A stretch of 64,000 nucleotides of DNA from Nocardioides marmorisolisilvae (GTDB lineage: Bacteria; Actinomycetota; Actinomycetes; Propionibacteriales; Nocardioidaceae): contig NZ_RJSG01000003.1 of NCBI RefSeq assembly GCF_003725775.1, positions 113,307 to 177,306 of the forward strand. Reading direction: 5' to 3'. How positions within the stretch are numbered: position 1 is the first letter of the stretch; every line of letters starts with the position of its first letter. Below the pieces are notes generated by a model. The model saw only the letters and a list, made by a program, of their open reading frames with translations, searched no databases and was not told the origin of the DNA. This document shows, piece after piece, positions 51,057-59,525 of the stretch. The position numbers and the translations under genes were made by a program.

Positions 51057-51953
51057 CTAGCGAACCCCGCCGTGCCACGAGCAGGTTCCTGATCCTGTCG
51101 AGCGCGACAGCCATCCATCCGCACAGAGCGATCCGCCGTATATGGGCATCGGATTGGAATTGGGAGCTGTTTCGGGGGCCTCGTCGTTACCAAGGTTCAG
51201 AAGGGTCTGGAGCGTGTTGGGTCCGACTACTCCGTCAGGCTCCAGCGCGTACGTCCCTTGAAACGCCTTAACACTCGCCTCTGTAGCAGGGCCGAAATGA
51301 CCGTCGGGCTCTAGTTCGCCGAAGCCAAGGTAGGTAAGCAGCGCCTGGAGTGTTGCGACCTCACGCCACGCGACGGGCCGCAATTTGATACTCATTGGCA
51401 GCCCCCGTCCCTCCTCAATGAGAGAACGCATTCCGCCACCGGAGCCAGCCGTTGAAGTTGGTGATGCTGACGGCGCTGCGGCGCCGTGGCAGTAGGTCGA
51501 GAGTGCACGTGACGAGACAGCCCATTTGTCCATTTGCGCTTGGACATACTGATGGCTGAATCCAGCGGTCTGCGCGCCGAGGAAGACGATGGCGAGGTCA
51601 TCGGTTTCTGACGCCAGGTCTCGTATCAGTCCGCCGGCTTTCGTCGCGCCTGGAAGCGGCTCTGACCCCTGATCGTTCGCAATCCGCGCCAGGTCAGCGG
51701 CGTAACTCTGAAGCGCAAGAGCAGGATTGTCGCCACCCGACTTGATGCCTGCCAATAGGTCGGCGTTCTGTTCGGCCAAGCCATCAGCTGCTCGGCAGGG
51801 CGCTTCGCGACCAAAGTCGGGGTCGAAGGTGCCGGCGTCTGGCGTTGCAGGCGCGGCAAGTGCCGCGGTTCGGGATTCCCGGTTTGGAGATCCGGTCGAG
51901 CACGACACCAGGAGAAGGCCCGCGAGCGCGAGAGCGCCAGAACGCACAAACAC
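51057..51953 (-). CDS. Peptidoglycan-binding lipoprotein with DUF3761-like C-terminus
   Basis: A 298-residue exported protein. A signal peptide with lipobox LVSC (Cys18) is followed by a helical region of about 120 residues, a Ser/Gly-rich linker, a PG_binding_1 domain (about 200-262: LQALLTYLGFG, DGHFGPATEASVKAFQ) and a short Cys-rich tail ending GTCSWHGGV, as in DUF3761. The DUF3761 tail with two Cys often ends small cell-wall proteins. Probably anchors to the membrane and binds peptidoglycan. The neighbours are unrelated, so it may be a passenger. Confidence 0.8.
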   Translation of the reverse strand: MFVRSGALALAGLLLVSCSTGSPNRESRTAALAAPATPDAGTFDPDFGREAPCRAADGLAEQNADLLAGIKSGGDNPALALQSYAADLARIANDQGSEPLPGATKAGGLIRDLASETDDLAIVFLGAQTAGFSHQYVQAQMDKWAVSSRALSTYCHGAAAPSASPTSTAGSGGGMRSLIEEGRGLPMSIKLRPVAWREVATLQALLTYLGFGELEPDGHFGPATEASVKAFQGTYALEPDGVVGPNTLQTLLNLGNDEAPETAPNSNPMPIYGGSLCADGWLSRSTGSGTCSWHGGVR

Positions 51954-52096
51954 AGGATCACGTTAGGCCTCGCACCCGGGCGCAGTGGGGCGATCTGGGT
52001 ACCAGGTGGGATTGATCCCGGTTTGAGCTTCGACGCGCAGGCGGCGGAATGACGCACGCATCGCGGCAGATCCGCGCTTCGCCCACCCAGCAGGCG

Positions 52097-53401
52097 CTAC
52101 GAGTAGAGCGGGCCGAACAGCAGGGCGGCGAGGCCGTCGCTTTGATCGGGTACGCCAGGCTGTGGTGTCGTTTCTCGGTCCGACCAGGTGACGCGACCGG
52201 TCACGGGATCGTAGGCGGCCACCGTTGGACCTGCATCGTTCGCGTTGGCCGCTGGTCGCGGCGCGTTCTGTGAACCTCGCGGGTTCGACTTCGTGGCGGG
52301 TTCAGAACAGTGAGCGTCGGCGTCCATTGGGCGCTCGGATCGGTCGGTGGGGGAGCGACGCTCCTTGGGGTCGTAACCGGCGTGACATACCGGTGGTAAT
52401 GCGTTGAGCACGAGACCAGAGCGCTGGTAGTACCCGTCTGGGCCCTTCTCGGCGATGGTGAAGCCCTCCGCGACCGCGTACGGGTAGAGGACGAGGATCT
52501 GGCGTACCCCCGGGAGGTGCTTCTCGACCACCTCTCCGGTCGTCACCAAGTTGTTGATGAGGCCGCCGAGGTCGACACCGTTCTGCTCAAGGAAGGTTCG
52601 GAGTTGGGTTGCGGTCGCGGATCCGTTGTCGATGAGCTTGATGAGCGCGTCGTTGTTGTCGGCCAGGGTGCCGGAGAACAGGGCTAGGTCTCGGGAGAAG
52701 TTCCGGATGGCTGAACCCTTGAGTGCTTGGGTGCGCAGTGCGACGTTCGAGTCGCGGATAAGGGCGGTCGTGACGTCGAAGTTGTCGTTGGCGGTCTGGA
52801 TGAATTGGTTGCTGGTGTCGATGATGCGCGCCAGGTCCGGTCCGGTGCCCGCGAAGGCGTCGCCCATTTCGGTGATGGCAGTGCGCAGGTCTTCCTGCGG
52901 CAAGGAGGTGACCAGCTGGTCGGTGTTGGTCAGTAGTTCGGTCGTCGAAACCGGGACGCGGGTGTCCTTGATGTCGATGGCCGACCCGTCTCGCAAGTAC
53001 GGTCTGCCGTCTCGTCGCGGTTCCAGGTCGAGATACTGCTCGCCGACCGCCGACTTGTTCGCGACGACCGCGAGGGTGTCGGCGGGTACGTCGTGGCCGT
53101 GGTCGATCTCGAGGATGACGTCGACGCCCGAACGAGTCAGGCGCATGTCGGTGACCTTGCCGACCTGGACACCTCGGTACGCAACCTCAGAACCGACGAA
53201 GATGCCGCCGGACTGGTCGAAGTGCGCGGTGACCTCGTAGGTGGAGTCGAAGAACAAGCGGTCCAGTCGGGCGTAGTGGGCGCCGACGTAGGAGATGCCC
53301 AACAGTCCGATGAGGGCGAAGACGAGCAGTTGCTGCTTCGTGCGTGCGGTGATCACGCCACGGCCCGACGGGAGTGGCAGTACGGAGCGATTCTGGAACA
53401 T
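52097..53401 (-). CDS. MCE family protein (orphan)
   Basis: A 434-residue MCE/MlaD protein: one N-terminal anchor (about 22-42), an MCE domain (about 55-130: FDQSGGIFVGSEVAYRGVQVGKV) and a long helical region, with a C-terminal Pro/Asn/Arg-rich tail. Such proteins carry lipids or sterols across the envelope. Normally six mce genes follow two yrbE permease genes; here only one is present. The frame starts at ATG 53401, with a possible GTG start 15 codons in. The palindrome at 53431-53446 lies 30 bases upstream, so the gene is probably controlled by the TetR encoded next to it. Confidence 0.88.
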   Translation of the reverse strand: MFQNRSVLPLPSGRGVITARTKQQLLVFALIGLLGISYVGAHYARLDRLFFDSTYEVTAHFDQSGGIFVGSEVAYRGVQVGKVTDMRLTRSGVDVILEIDHGHDVPADTLAVVANKSAVGEQYLDLEPRRDGRPYLRDGSAIDIKDTRVPVSTTELLTNTDQLVTSLPQEDLRTAITEMGDAFAGTGPDLARIIDTSNQFIQTANDNFDVTTALIRDSNVALRTQALKGSAIRNFSRDLALFSGTLADNNDALIKLIDNGSATATQLRTFLEQNGVDLGGLINNLVTTGEVVEKHLPGVRQILVLYPYAVAEGFTIAEKGPDGYYQRSGLVLNALPPVCHAGYDPKERRSPTDRSERPMDADAHCSEPATKSNPRGSQNAPRPAANANDAGPTVAAYDPVTGRVTWSDRETTPQPGVPDQSDGLAALLFGPLYS

Positions 53402-53430
53402 GCGAACCCACCATGATGATTTCGGCTTGT

Positions 53431-53446
53431 CTGACGGATTCGTCAG
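53431..53446. promoter_or_regulatory. Operator CTGACGGATTCGTCAG before the MCE gene
   Basis: A 16-base palindrome matching the site at 54320-54335 in 14 positions. Placed 30 bases before the MCE ATG. Consensus of the two is YTGACGRATTCGTCAG. Confidence 0.65.
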
Positions 53447-53575
53447 GTAAGAGTGCGCACAAGAGTAGGACGAAGATGGGCGCGCGTCTAGCCAATGCGA
53501 GTAGCCGCGCTCGGCACGCCCCTATGCAGCGCGGCTGTGTGCCCTCTTCTGTTGGGGTGCGGGAGCCACGCCGGC

Positions 53576-54271
53576 TCAGGCGGAGTCAGGCTGGGGCACG
53601 TGCGGCAGGTTCGGAAGGGCCTGCTCCAGGAGGTCGACCACGCTCGGCAGCGGCGACCGGCAGATGGCAGCGGCTTCCCCGGGCGGCACACCGAACATCC
53701 GCAAGATGTCCTCGGCGACCTGGTCTGCCAGTTGCGCGTCGTCGCGTTCAGGGTGGTCGTGGATGGCCTGGCCCAACGCTAGCGCCGCGCCAGCTGCGAT
53801 CAGTAGCGCAGGGTAGGGGTCAGCGATGGTGAATCTGCCGGACTCGCAGCCGCGCGTGATGTCGCGCAGAGCCCGCGGGCCTAGCCCGTGCTCCGACGAG
53901 ATCATGGACATGCCGCGCGAGATGATGACCCTGCTGAGCTGGGGCTCGACCCGGTGGATGCGTCCGGTCAGGCGAAAGCTCCGAGCGAACACTTCGGCCG
54001 GGTCCTCGATGTCTTCAGTCCATGCGTCCAGAACTGCGCCCTGTAAGTCCAAGGCCGACTCCACCGCCGCCTGGAAGAGCTCTTCCTTGGTCTCGAAGTG
54101 GTTGTAGAACGAGCCCATACCGACATCGGCGAGCTCGGTGATCTCCAAGATCGGGACGCTCGTGCGGTCCTCGGCCAGAAGTTGCTGGGCCGCCCGAATC
54201 AGCGACGCACGAGTCTGCGCCTTCCGACGCTCGCCACGTTTGCGGGCCGCTGCTGCAACTGCTTCAGACAT
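53576..54271 (-). CDS. TetR-family regulator of the catabolic operon
   Basis: A 231-residue regulator with HTH (about 35-75: SVPILEITELADVGMGSFYNHFETKEELF, cited in part) and a ligand-binding domain of KstR2/FadR-like size. ATG 54271 follows GAGGAGGAA. It is divergent from the dioxygenase operon and encoded beside the MCE gene; the palindrome at 54321-54334 lies in the shared divergent region, and its twin lies before the MCE gene, so this protein is the likely repressor of both. Confidence 0.88.
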   Translation of the reverse strand: MSEAVAAAARKRGERRKAQTRASLIRAAQQLLAEDRTSVPILEITELADVGMGSFYNHFETKEELFQAAVESALDLQGAVLDAWTEDIEDPAEVFARSFRLTGRIHRVEPQLSRVIISRGMSMISSEHGLGPRALRDITRGCESGRFTIADPYPALLIAAGAALALGQAIHDHPERDDAQLADQVAEDILRMFGVPPGEAAAICRSPLPSVVDLLEQALPNLPHVPQPDSA

Positions 54272-54320
54272 CGAACTTCCTCCTCATAGGACGCAAAGCG
54301 TAACAAGTCTCCGCCAGTTT

Positions 54321-54334
54321 TGACGAATTCGTCA
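54321..54334. promoter_or_regulatory. Operator TGACGAATTCGTCA in the divergent TetR/dioxygenase region
   Basis: Perfect 14-base palindrome, 67 bases before the dioxygenase ATG and 50 bases from the TetR start. A related half-site (GATTTCGTCAAG) lies at about 54369-54380, between it and the dioxygenase gene. Confidence 0.7.
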
Positions 54335-54400
54335 GAGAGACTTGACTGACACCTTCCTCGTAGGTGAGGATTTCGTCAAGTACAAGCGAACGAGGCAGAC

Positions 54401-55534
54401 ATGAGCACTCACCACACGCACAACGACCTGCACAGTGAGCAGGGGGCACTGCCCGGCGAACACCTGGGGCGGGCTACCAACCCGGTCATCAAGGTGCGCG
54501 ACCTGGCGTGGCTGGAATTCGAAAAGCCCGACCTCGAGGGCGCGGAGATCTTCGGTCACGCGTTCGGCTTCGCTACCAGCTACAAGGACGCCAACGAGCT
54601 GCACCTGCGCGGCACGCTGCCCGGCAGTCCGGCGGTCATCATCCGCCGCGGAGCCAAGTCGCGGTTCACCGGACCTGCGTTCCTCGCAGCCGATGACTCC
54701 GACCTGCTGCGACTCGCCGACTACCTCGGCGTGGCCCTGACCTCGCTGCCGGAGAACCTCGGCGGTCTTACCGTCGACACCCTCGACCCCAGCGGTGCTC
54801 GGGTCCGGGTCGTCACCGGCTGCCACCAACTCCCGGCGCTGCCGCGCCAAACCCCGCTGGTCCACAACTTCGGTGGGCACGTCGTCCGCGAGAACGCCAC
54901 CCAGCGTCCGCTGCGCGAGCCGGCCAAGGTCGAACGCCTTGGCCACGTCGTGCTCCAGTCCACCCGCTACCAGGAAGCACTCAACTGGTACCTGGAGCAT
55001 CTTGGTCTCATCGTCAGCGACTTCCTGTACTACGACGGGCAGCGCGCCAAGGGCCCGACCATGAGCTTCATCCGGTGCGACCGTGGCAGCGAGCCCGCCG
55101 ACCACCACACCCTCGCGATGACCCTCGGTCCGAGCACCCGGTACGTGCACTCGGCCTACCAGGTCGCCGACCTCGACGCACTGGCTGCAGGCGGGGAGTT
55201 CCTCAAGGATGCCGGGTACCACCGGTCTTGGGGCATCGGGCGGCACATCCAGGGAAGCCAGATCTTCGACTACTGGCGCGACGACAAGGGGTTCCTCGTC
55301 GAGCACTTCACCGACGGCGACATGTTCGACAACACCCTCGACCCCGGCTGGGCGCCGATGACCGCCTCGGGCCTCGCCCAGTGGGGACCACCGGCGTCGG
55401 CGGACTTCCTGGGCGTCAAGCCAGGCAAGGAATCGCTCGCCGAAGCCCGCTCCATCCTCTCCGCCCTGCGGAAGTCCGACAACGAATTCGACATCGCCCG
55501 CCTGCGCGGGCTCCTGAAGGTGGCCAACTCATGA
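54401..55534 (+). CDS. Extradiol ring-cleavage dioxygenase (VOC type I)
   Basis: A 377-residue two-domain vicinal-oxygen-chelate dioxygenase, longer than the usual 290-300 residues because of an N-terminal extension. The second domain has the Fe(II) ligand set His at about 183 (RLGHVVLQ), His at about 234 (DHHTLAM) and Glu at about 301 (FLVEHFTDG). It should cleave a catechol or catechol-like diol next to the hydroxyls. ATG 54401 follows GAGG. It is the first gene of the catabolic operon and is followed at ATGA overlap by the FAH gene. Confidence 0.88.
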   Translation: MSTHHTHNDLHSEQGALPGEHLGRATNPVIKVRDLAWLEFEKPDLEGAEIFGHAFGFATSYKDANELHLRGTLPGSPAVIIRRGAKSRFTGPAFLAADDSDLLRLADYLGVALTSLPENLGGLTVDTLDPSGARVRVVTGCHQLPALPRQTPLVHNFGGHVVRENATQRPLREPAKVERLGHVVLQSTRYQEALNWYLEHLGLIVSDFLYYDGQRAKGPTMSFIRCDRGSEPADHHTLAMTLGPSTRYVHSAYQVADLDALAAGGEFLKDAGYHRSWGIGRHIQGSQIFDYWRDDKGFLVEHFTDGDMFDNTLDPGWAPMTASGLAQWGPPASADFLGVKPGKESLAEARSILSALRKSDNEFDIARLRGLLKVANS

Positions 55535-56484
55535 GCATCAACATCATCCGCACCGACGACCGGTGGTACGTCGAGAAGTTCGCAACAACGGGCACCCGCA
55601 TCGACACCCTCGCCACGACCACCGGCGAGCTGCTCGCCGACCGTGACGCCATCAACGCCGCCGTTGCCGGAGCCGAAACCGGCCTGCCCAGCAGTGAGCT
55701 GCAATCCCCGGTCACCGCCCCGTGCCGCGTCGTCGCCCAGATGACGAACTTCGTCAGCCACATCAAGGACTCTGGGTTCAACCCCGAGACCGTCCCCATG
55801 ACGTTCTTCCGGAAGACCTCGCACTCCATCAGTGGTCCGGTTCAGGACATCATCAAGCCCGCCCACGTCCGCTTCCTTGACTACGAGGTCGAGATCGGGC
55901 TGGTCATCGGCAAGGGCATCCCGGTCGGGGCCACCATCACCAACGACAACATCGCCGATCACGTCGCGGCCCTGGTCGTCACCAACGACGTCTCCGCCCG
56001 CGACCTGCAGCTACCGAAGACCCAGTTCTTCGAGTCCAAGTCCTACCCGACGTTCACCCCGACCGGCCCGCGTCTGGTGGTCCTCGAACCCGGCGACTGG
56101 GTACGTTTCGAGGAACTGCGCCTCAAGCTCTGGGTCAACGACGAGATCCGCCAGGACGCCCTTGTCGGCGACGACATGCTCTACAAGCCGCTCGAGGCTC
56201 TTCAGGGCCTCGCGCAGTTCCAGCCGCTGGTCGCCGGTGACCTCGTCCTCACAGGCACGCCCGGAGGCACCGCTCTCAAGGCCCCGCCCAAGCCTGTCGA
56301 GATCATCGGTGCTCTGCTGCCGGCAGCCACCAAGTGGAAGGCCTTCTTCAAGGCGCAGGCGAAGAACCCCAATTACCTCGCGGACGGTGACTTCGTCGAG
56401 GTCCACATCGCCACCGAGGACGGCAAGCTCGATCTCGGTCGGCAGCGCACCACCGTCCGTTACGCCTCCAAGGCCCCGCAGTGA
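55531..56484 (+). CDS. Fumarylacetoacetate hydrolase family protein
   Basis: A 317-residue FAH-family enzyme, the group that hydrolyses C-C bonds in ring-cleavage products or hydrates and isomerises them. DYEVEIGLVIGKG (about 113-125) and VTNDVSARDLQ (about 149-159) contain the metal-binding acidic residues, and the C-terminal GTPGGTALKAPPK loop is typical. The natural next step after extradiol cleavage. Start ATG 55531 overlaps the dioxygenase stop. Confidence 0.9.
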   Translation: MSINIIRTDDRWYVEKFATTGTRIDTLATTTGELLADRDAINAAVAGAETGLPSSELQSPVTAPCRVVAQMTNFVSHIKDSGFNPETVPMTFFRKTSHSISGPVQDIIKPAHVRFLDYEVEIGLVIGKGIPVGATITNDNIADHVAALVVTNDVSARDLQLPKTQFFESKSYPTFTPTGPRLVVLEPGDWVRFEELRLKLWVNDEIRQDALVGDDMLYKPLEALQGLAQFQPLVAGDLVLTGTPGGTALKAPPKPVEIIGALLPAATKWKAFFKAQAKNPNYLADGDFVEVHIATEDGKLDLGRQRTTVRYASKAPQ

Positions 56485-58388
56485 CCACGGGCACTTCAGA
56501 GGCCACAGCGGCCAAGGGCGTCAACGAGTGGCCGACGTTCGCTGCACCCAGCGACGTCGAACGCATCGAGAGTGTCCCGCTGGCCGAGCGCGATCTGCCC
56601 GCGACCACCTACCAAGTGCTCAAGCGGGCGGCAGAAGCTTGGCCCGACCGGATCGCGGTCACCGTTATGCCCGAGGCTGCTCGGTGGTCCGAAGTTGTCA
56701 ATGCCACCTACGACGACCTGCTGACGATGACCGATCGGGTCGCCAAAGCTCTCGTACGGCGAGGTGTCACTCCGACCACACCGGTAGGCATCATCGCGCC
56801 GAACTGTCTCCAGCTCGTCCCGGCCATGCTCGGGGCGCAGGCCGCGGGGATCGCGGTGCCGCTCAACGGCGGGCTCACCAGCGAGCATCTGGCAACGCTC
56901 ATCGAACGCAGCGGCGTCACGCACCTCATCGTCGCCTCCCCGGACCTGGATGAGGCCATCTGGGCGAAAGTCGTCGAGCTCGCCGCCAACGGACTCGCGC
57001 ACAACCTGTACCTGCTCGACCCCACGGAAGGCACCCGAGCGAAGGACGCGAGACTGGACCGCGTCGCCACGGAGTACCTGTTCGAAGCCGCACAGACCGA
57101 AGCACCCGGGTTCGAGGACCCGCACCGGTCGGGTGACGTCGCGGCCGTCTTTCACACCGGCGGGACCACAGGGATTCCGAAGCTTGCGGCTCATTCCCAC
57201 GCCAACCAGGTCACGGACGCCTGGCTCATCGCCGCCGACTCCACCACCGACGGCGACGAACAGGCAACGATCTTCGCTGCCCTGCCTCTCTTCCACGTCA
57301 ACGCGCTCCACGTCACGATGCTCGCCCCGATGCTCAAGGGACAGCGAGTCGTCTGGGCCGGCCCGCTCGGGTTCCGCGACCCGTCGCTGTACAGCGAGAT
57401 CTGGAAGATCATCGAGCACTTCTCCGTAGCCACGATGAGCGCCGTCCCGACCGTTTACGCCGTCATGGCCGCGTGCCCGGTCGACGCCGACATCTCGTCG
57501 ATGAGGGTCGCGGTCGTCGGCGCGTCCGCGCTCCCAGCCGCAGTTCGCACGGCATTCGAAGAGCACACCGGCGTCCCGCTCCTCGAGGGATACGGCTTGA
57601 CCGAGGGCACCTGCGCCAGTGCCCGATCGTTCGTCTCTGACCCGCGACCCGGTTCGGTCGGCAAGCGCCTGCCGTACCAGCCGATGCGCGTAGTCGACGT
57701 GGCTGCGGACGGCTCTTGGGTCGACGTACCAGCCGGCGGTGTCGGCACGCTTCTCATCGGAGGTCCGACGGTCTTCGCCGGGTACGTGACCGGCCACGAC
57801 CCGGACGGGTTTGTTCTCGACTACCTGGACAAGGTGCGCGACGGATGGCTCGATACGGGTGACCTGGCCCGTATCGAAGACGGATTCGTCTACCTCACCG
57901 GACGCGCCAAGGACCTCATCATCCGTGGCGGACACAACATCGAGCCCGCTGCCATCGAGGATGCGCTCCTCCTGCACCCGGCGGTCGCCGACGCCGCGGC
58001 AGTCGGGCGCCCAGATCCACGCGCGGGTGAGATCCCGGTCGCCTACGTGACCCTGACGGCCGGCATCGAAGCCACCGAGACCGAACTGGAAGCGTTCATC
58101 GCGGTCTCCGACCTCGAACCAGCGGCGAAGCCGAAAACCGTGACCATCGTCGATGCGCTGCCCGTCACCGACGTCGGCAAGCCGTACAAGCTCGCCCTGC
58201 GCGCCGATGCGGCGATCAGAGCCATCGAGGACGCGCTCCGAGAATCGGCGGGTATCACCGCAGTCGACGGAAGTGTCGTCGACGGGTCGGTGCACATCAC
58301 GGTGCACACGGCTCCGGATGCCGACCCGGTTGAGGTCCGCAAGCGCTTGGACGAGTACGCGATCGCCAGCGAGGTCGTCGAGTCATGA
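56481..58388 (+). CDS. AMP-dependent synthetase / acyl-CoA ligase
   Basis: A 635-residue acyl-CoA synthetase. ATP loop TGGTTGIPK (about 222-230), GYGLTEG (about 370-376), DGWLDTGDLA (about 454-463) and the C-terminal Lys in DVGKPYKLAL (about 563-572) are intact, so it is probably active. It would activate a carboxylic acid to its CoA thioester after ring cleavage, or activate the side chain before it. The final 60 residues are an extension beyond the family end. GTG 56481 overlaps the FAH stop. Confidence 0.9.
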   Translation: MTTGTSEATAAKGVNEWPTFAAPSDVERIESVPLAERDLPATTYQVLKRAAEAWPDRIAVTVMPEAARWSEVVNATYDDLLTMTDRVAKALVRRGVTPTTPVGIIAPNCLQLVPAMLGAQAAGIAVPLNGGLTSEHLATLIERSGVTHLIVASPDLDEAIWAKVVELAANGLAHNLYLLDPTEGTRAKDARLDRVATEYLFEAAQTEAPGFEDPHRSGDVAAVFHTGGTTGIPKLAAHSHANQVTDAWLIAADSTTDGDEQATIFAALPLFHVNALHVTMLAPMLKGQRVVWAGPLGFRDPSLYSEIWKIIEHFSVATMSAVPTVYAVMAACPVDADISSMRVAVVGASALPAAVRTAFEEHTGVPLLEGYGLTEGTCASARSFVSDPRPGSVGKRLPYQPMRVVDVAADGSWVDVPAGGVGTLLIGGPTVFAGYVTGHDPDGFVLDYLDKVRDGWLDTGDLARIEDGFVYLTGRAKDLIIRGGHNIEPAAIEDALLLHPAVADAAAVGRPDPRAGEIPVAYVTLTAGIEATETELEAFIAVSDLEPAAKPKTVTIVDALPVTDVGKPYKLALRADAAIRAIEDALRESAGITAVDGSVVDGSVHITVHTAPDADPVEVRKRLDEYAIASEVVES

Positions 58389-59164
58389 ACGAGACAGAGG
58401 ACTTCCTCCGGGCGGCAAAAGGTGTCTGGGACGTCGTCGCCACCGAGTACCTCGAGCGCTACCACCGGCTCGACGTCACGATCGACGCGCGCATCCCGGA
58501 CGAGCCAGTCATGTTCGTGTGCAACCACGGGTTCGGCGGCATCGTCGACCTCAACGTCATGGCCTTCGCCGCTGCGTTGCGCAAGACGGGGCAGGACCGA
58601 CCAGTCACGTTCCTTGTCCACCAGATCGCCTGGACTCTCGGCATCGGCAAGCTCGTGGAGATCGGCGGCGGACGCAAGGCCACCCGCGCGGCTGCCGAAC
58701 AGGCCATTGCCGAGGGGCACCACATCGTGGTGTTCCCCGGAGGTGACATCGACGCGGGCAAGGCGTTCAAGGACCGCAACACCGTCACGTTCGCCGGGCG
58801 CAGCGGCTTCGCGAGCCTGGCGCGCAGGCTGAACGTCCCGATGGTTCCGGTCGTGACCGCCGGCGCCGGGGAGTCGCTCTATGTCCACAGCGACGGCACC
58901 GATCTCGCGAGTCGCTTCGGTCTCGACAAGGCCCTTCGTATCAAGGCCCTCCCGATCAGCGTTTCCATCCCGTGGGGCATCAGCTTCGGGGTCACGGGCC
59001 TCGTCCCCTACATCCCGCTGCCGAGCAAGCTCAGCACCGCTGTCCTAGCGCCGGTCGACCCGACCAGCGCGGACACCCCGGAAGCGCTCGCCGAGCACGT
59101 CCAAGCGTCAATGCAGAGGCGGATGGACGAACTCGTCGCCTCCCGTCGTCCAATCATCGGCTGA
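58385..59164 (+). CDS. Lysophospholipid acyltransferase (PlsC-like) protein
   Basis: A 259-residue PlsC-like acyltransferase. The HX4-5D-type motif is NHGFGGIVD (about 47-55); FPGGDIDAGKAFKDR (about 118-132) is a good match to the second substrate block. Would transfer an acyl group from CoA or ACP to a lipid or alcohol. Its place in a catabolic operon, next to an acyl-CoA ligase, is unusual and may mean that an intermediate is esterified for storage or detoxification (inference). ATGA overlap with the ligase gene. Confidence 0.82.
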   Translation: MNETEDFLRAAKGVWDVVATEYLERYHRLDVTIDARIPDEPVMFVCNHGFGGIVDLNVMAFAAALRKTGQDRPVTFLVHQIAWTLGIGKLVEIGGGRKATRAAAEQAIAEGHHIVVFPGGDIDAGKAFKDRNTVTFAGRSGFASLARRLNVPMVPVVTAGAGESLYVHSDGTDLASRFGLDKALRIKALPISVSIPWGISFGVTGLVPYIPLPSKLSTAVLAPVDPTSADTPEALAEHVQASMQRRMDELVASRRPIIG

Positions 59165-59174
59165 GCGGACTGAC

Positions 59175-59525
59175 ATGGATCTCACCATCATCACCGCGGC
59201 GGGCGTGGCTTCCGGCTTCGCTGCTCTCGGAACGGCCAAAGTCATGAAGACCCGGCTCATGCGCGCCCGTGCGCAGCACGTCGGCTTCCGCGTCGAGCGC
59301 TACCAGCTCATCGGAGGCGCGGAACTCATCGGTGCAGCGGGTGTCCTCGCCGGACTCGCGTACACCCCTGTCGGGTACGCCTCCGCCACCGGTCTGCTCG
59401 CCCTGCTGGCCGGCGCAGCTCTTGTACACATCCGGCAGGGCGACGGCCCGGCCGAGCTCGCACCAGCTGCGCTCTTCGCCACCGGCACAGTCTGTTACCT
59501 CGTCGCCCTAGGAGTTGCCCGATGA
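59175..59525 (+). CDS. DoxX-like membrane protein
   Basis: A 116-residue, four-helix membrane protein of the DoxX family (helices about 5-22, 47-65, 69-86 and 95-115). KVMKTRLMRARAQHVGF and the YQLIGGAELIGAAGVL segment fit actinobacterial DoxX-like members. DoxX-like proteins are often coupled with quinone or thiol redox. It starts 10 bases after the acyltransferase gene and its stop overlaps the monooxygenase start by 4 bases. Confidence 0.82.
   Translation: MDLTIITAAGVASGFAALGTAKVMKTRLMRARAQHVGFRVERYQLIGGAELIGAAGVLAGLAYTPVGYASATGLLALLAGAALVHIRQGDGPAELAPAALFATGTVCYLVALGVAR

Noticed and set aside
52016-52036. Sequence GGTTTGAGCTTCGACGC as another copy of the dispersed repeat
   Set aside because: Only part of the unit matches and the TGTC core is missing, so it was not counted.
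56496-58307. 603-codon minus-strand frame opposite the acyl-CoA ligase
   Set aside because: Shadow of the ligase gene, which has all AMP-binding motifs on the plus strand.
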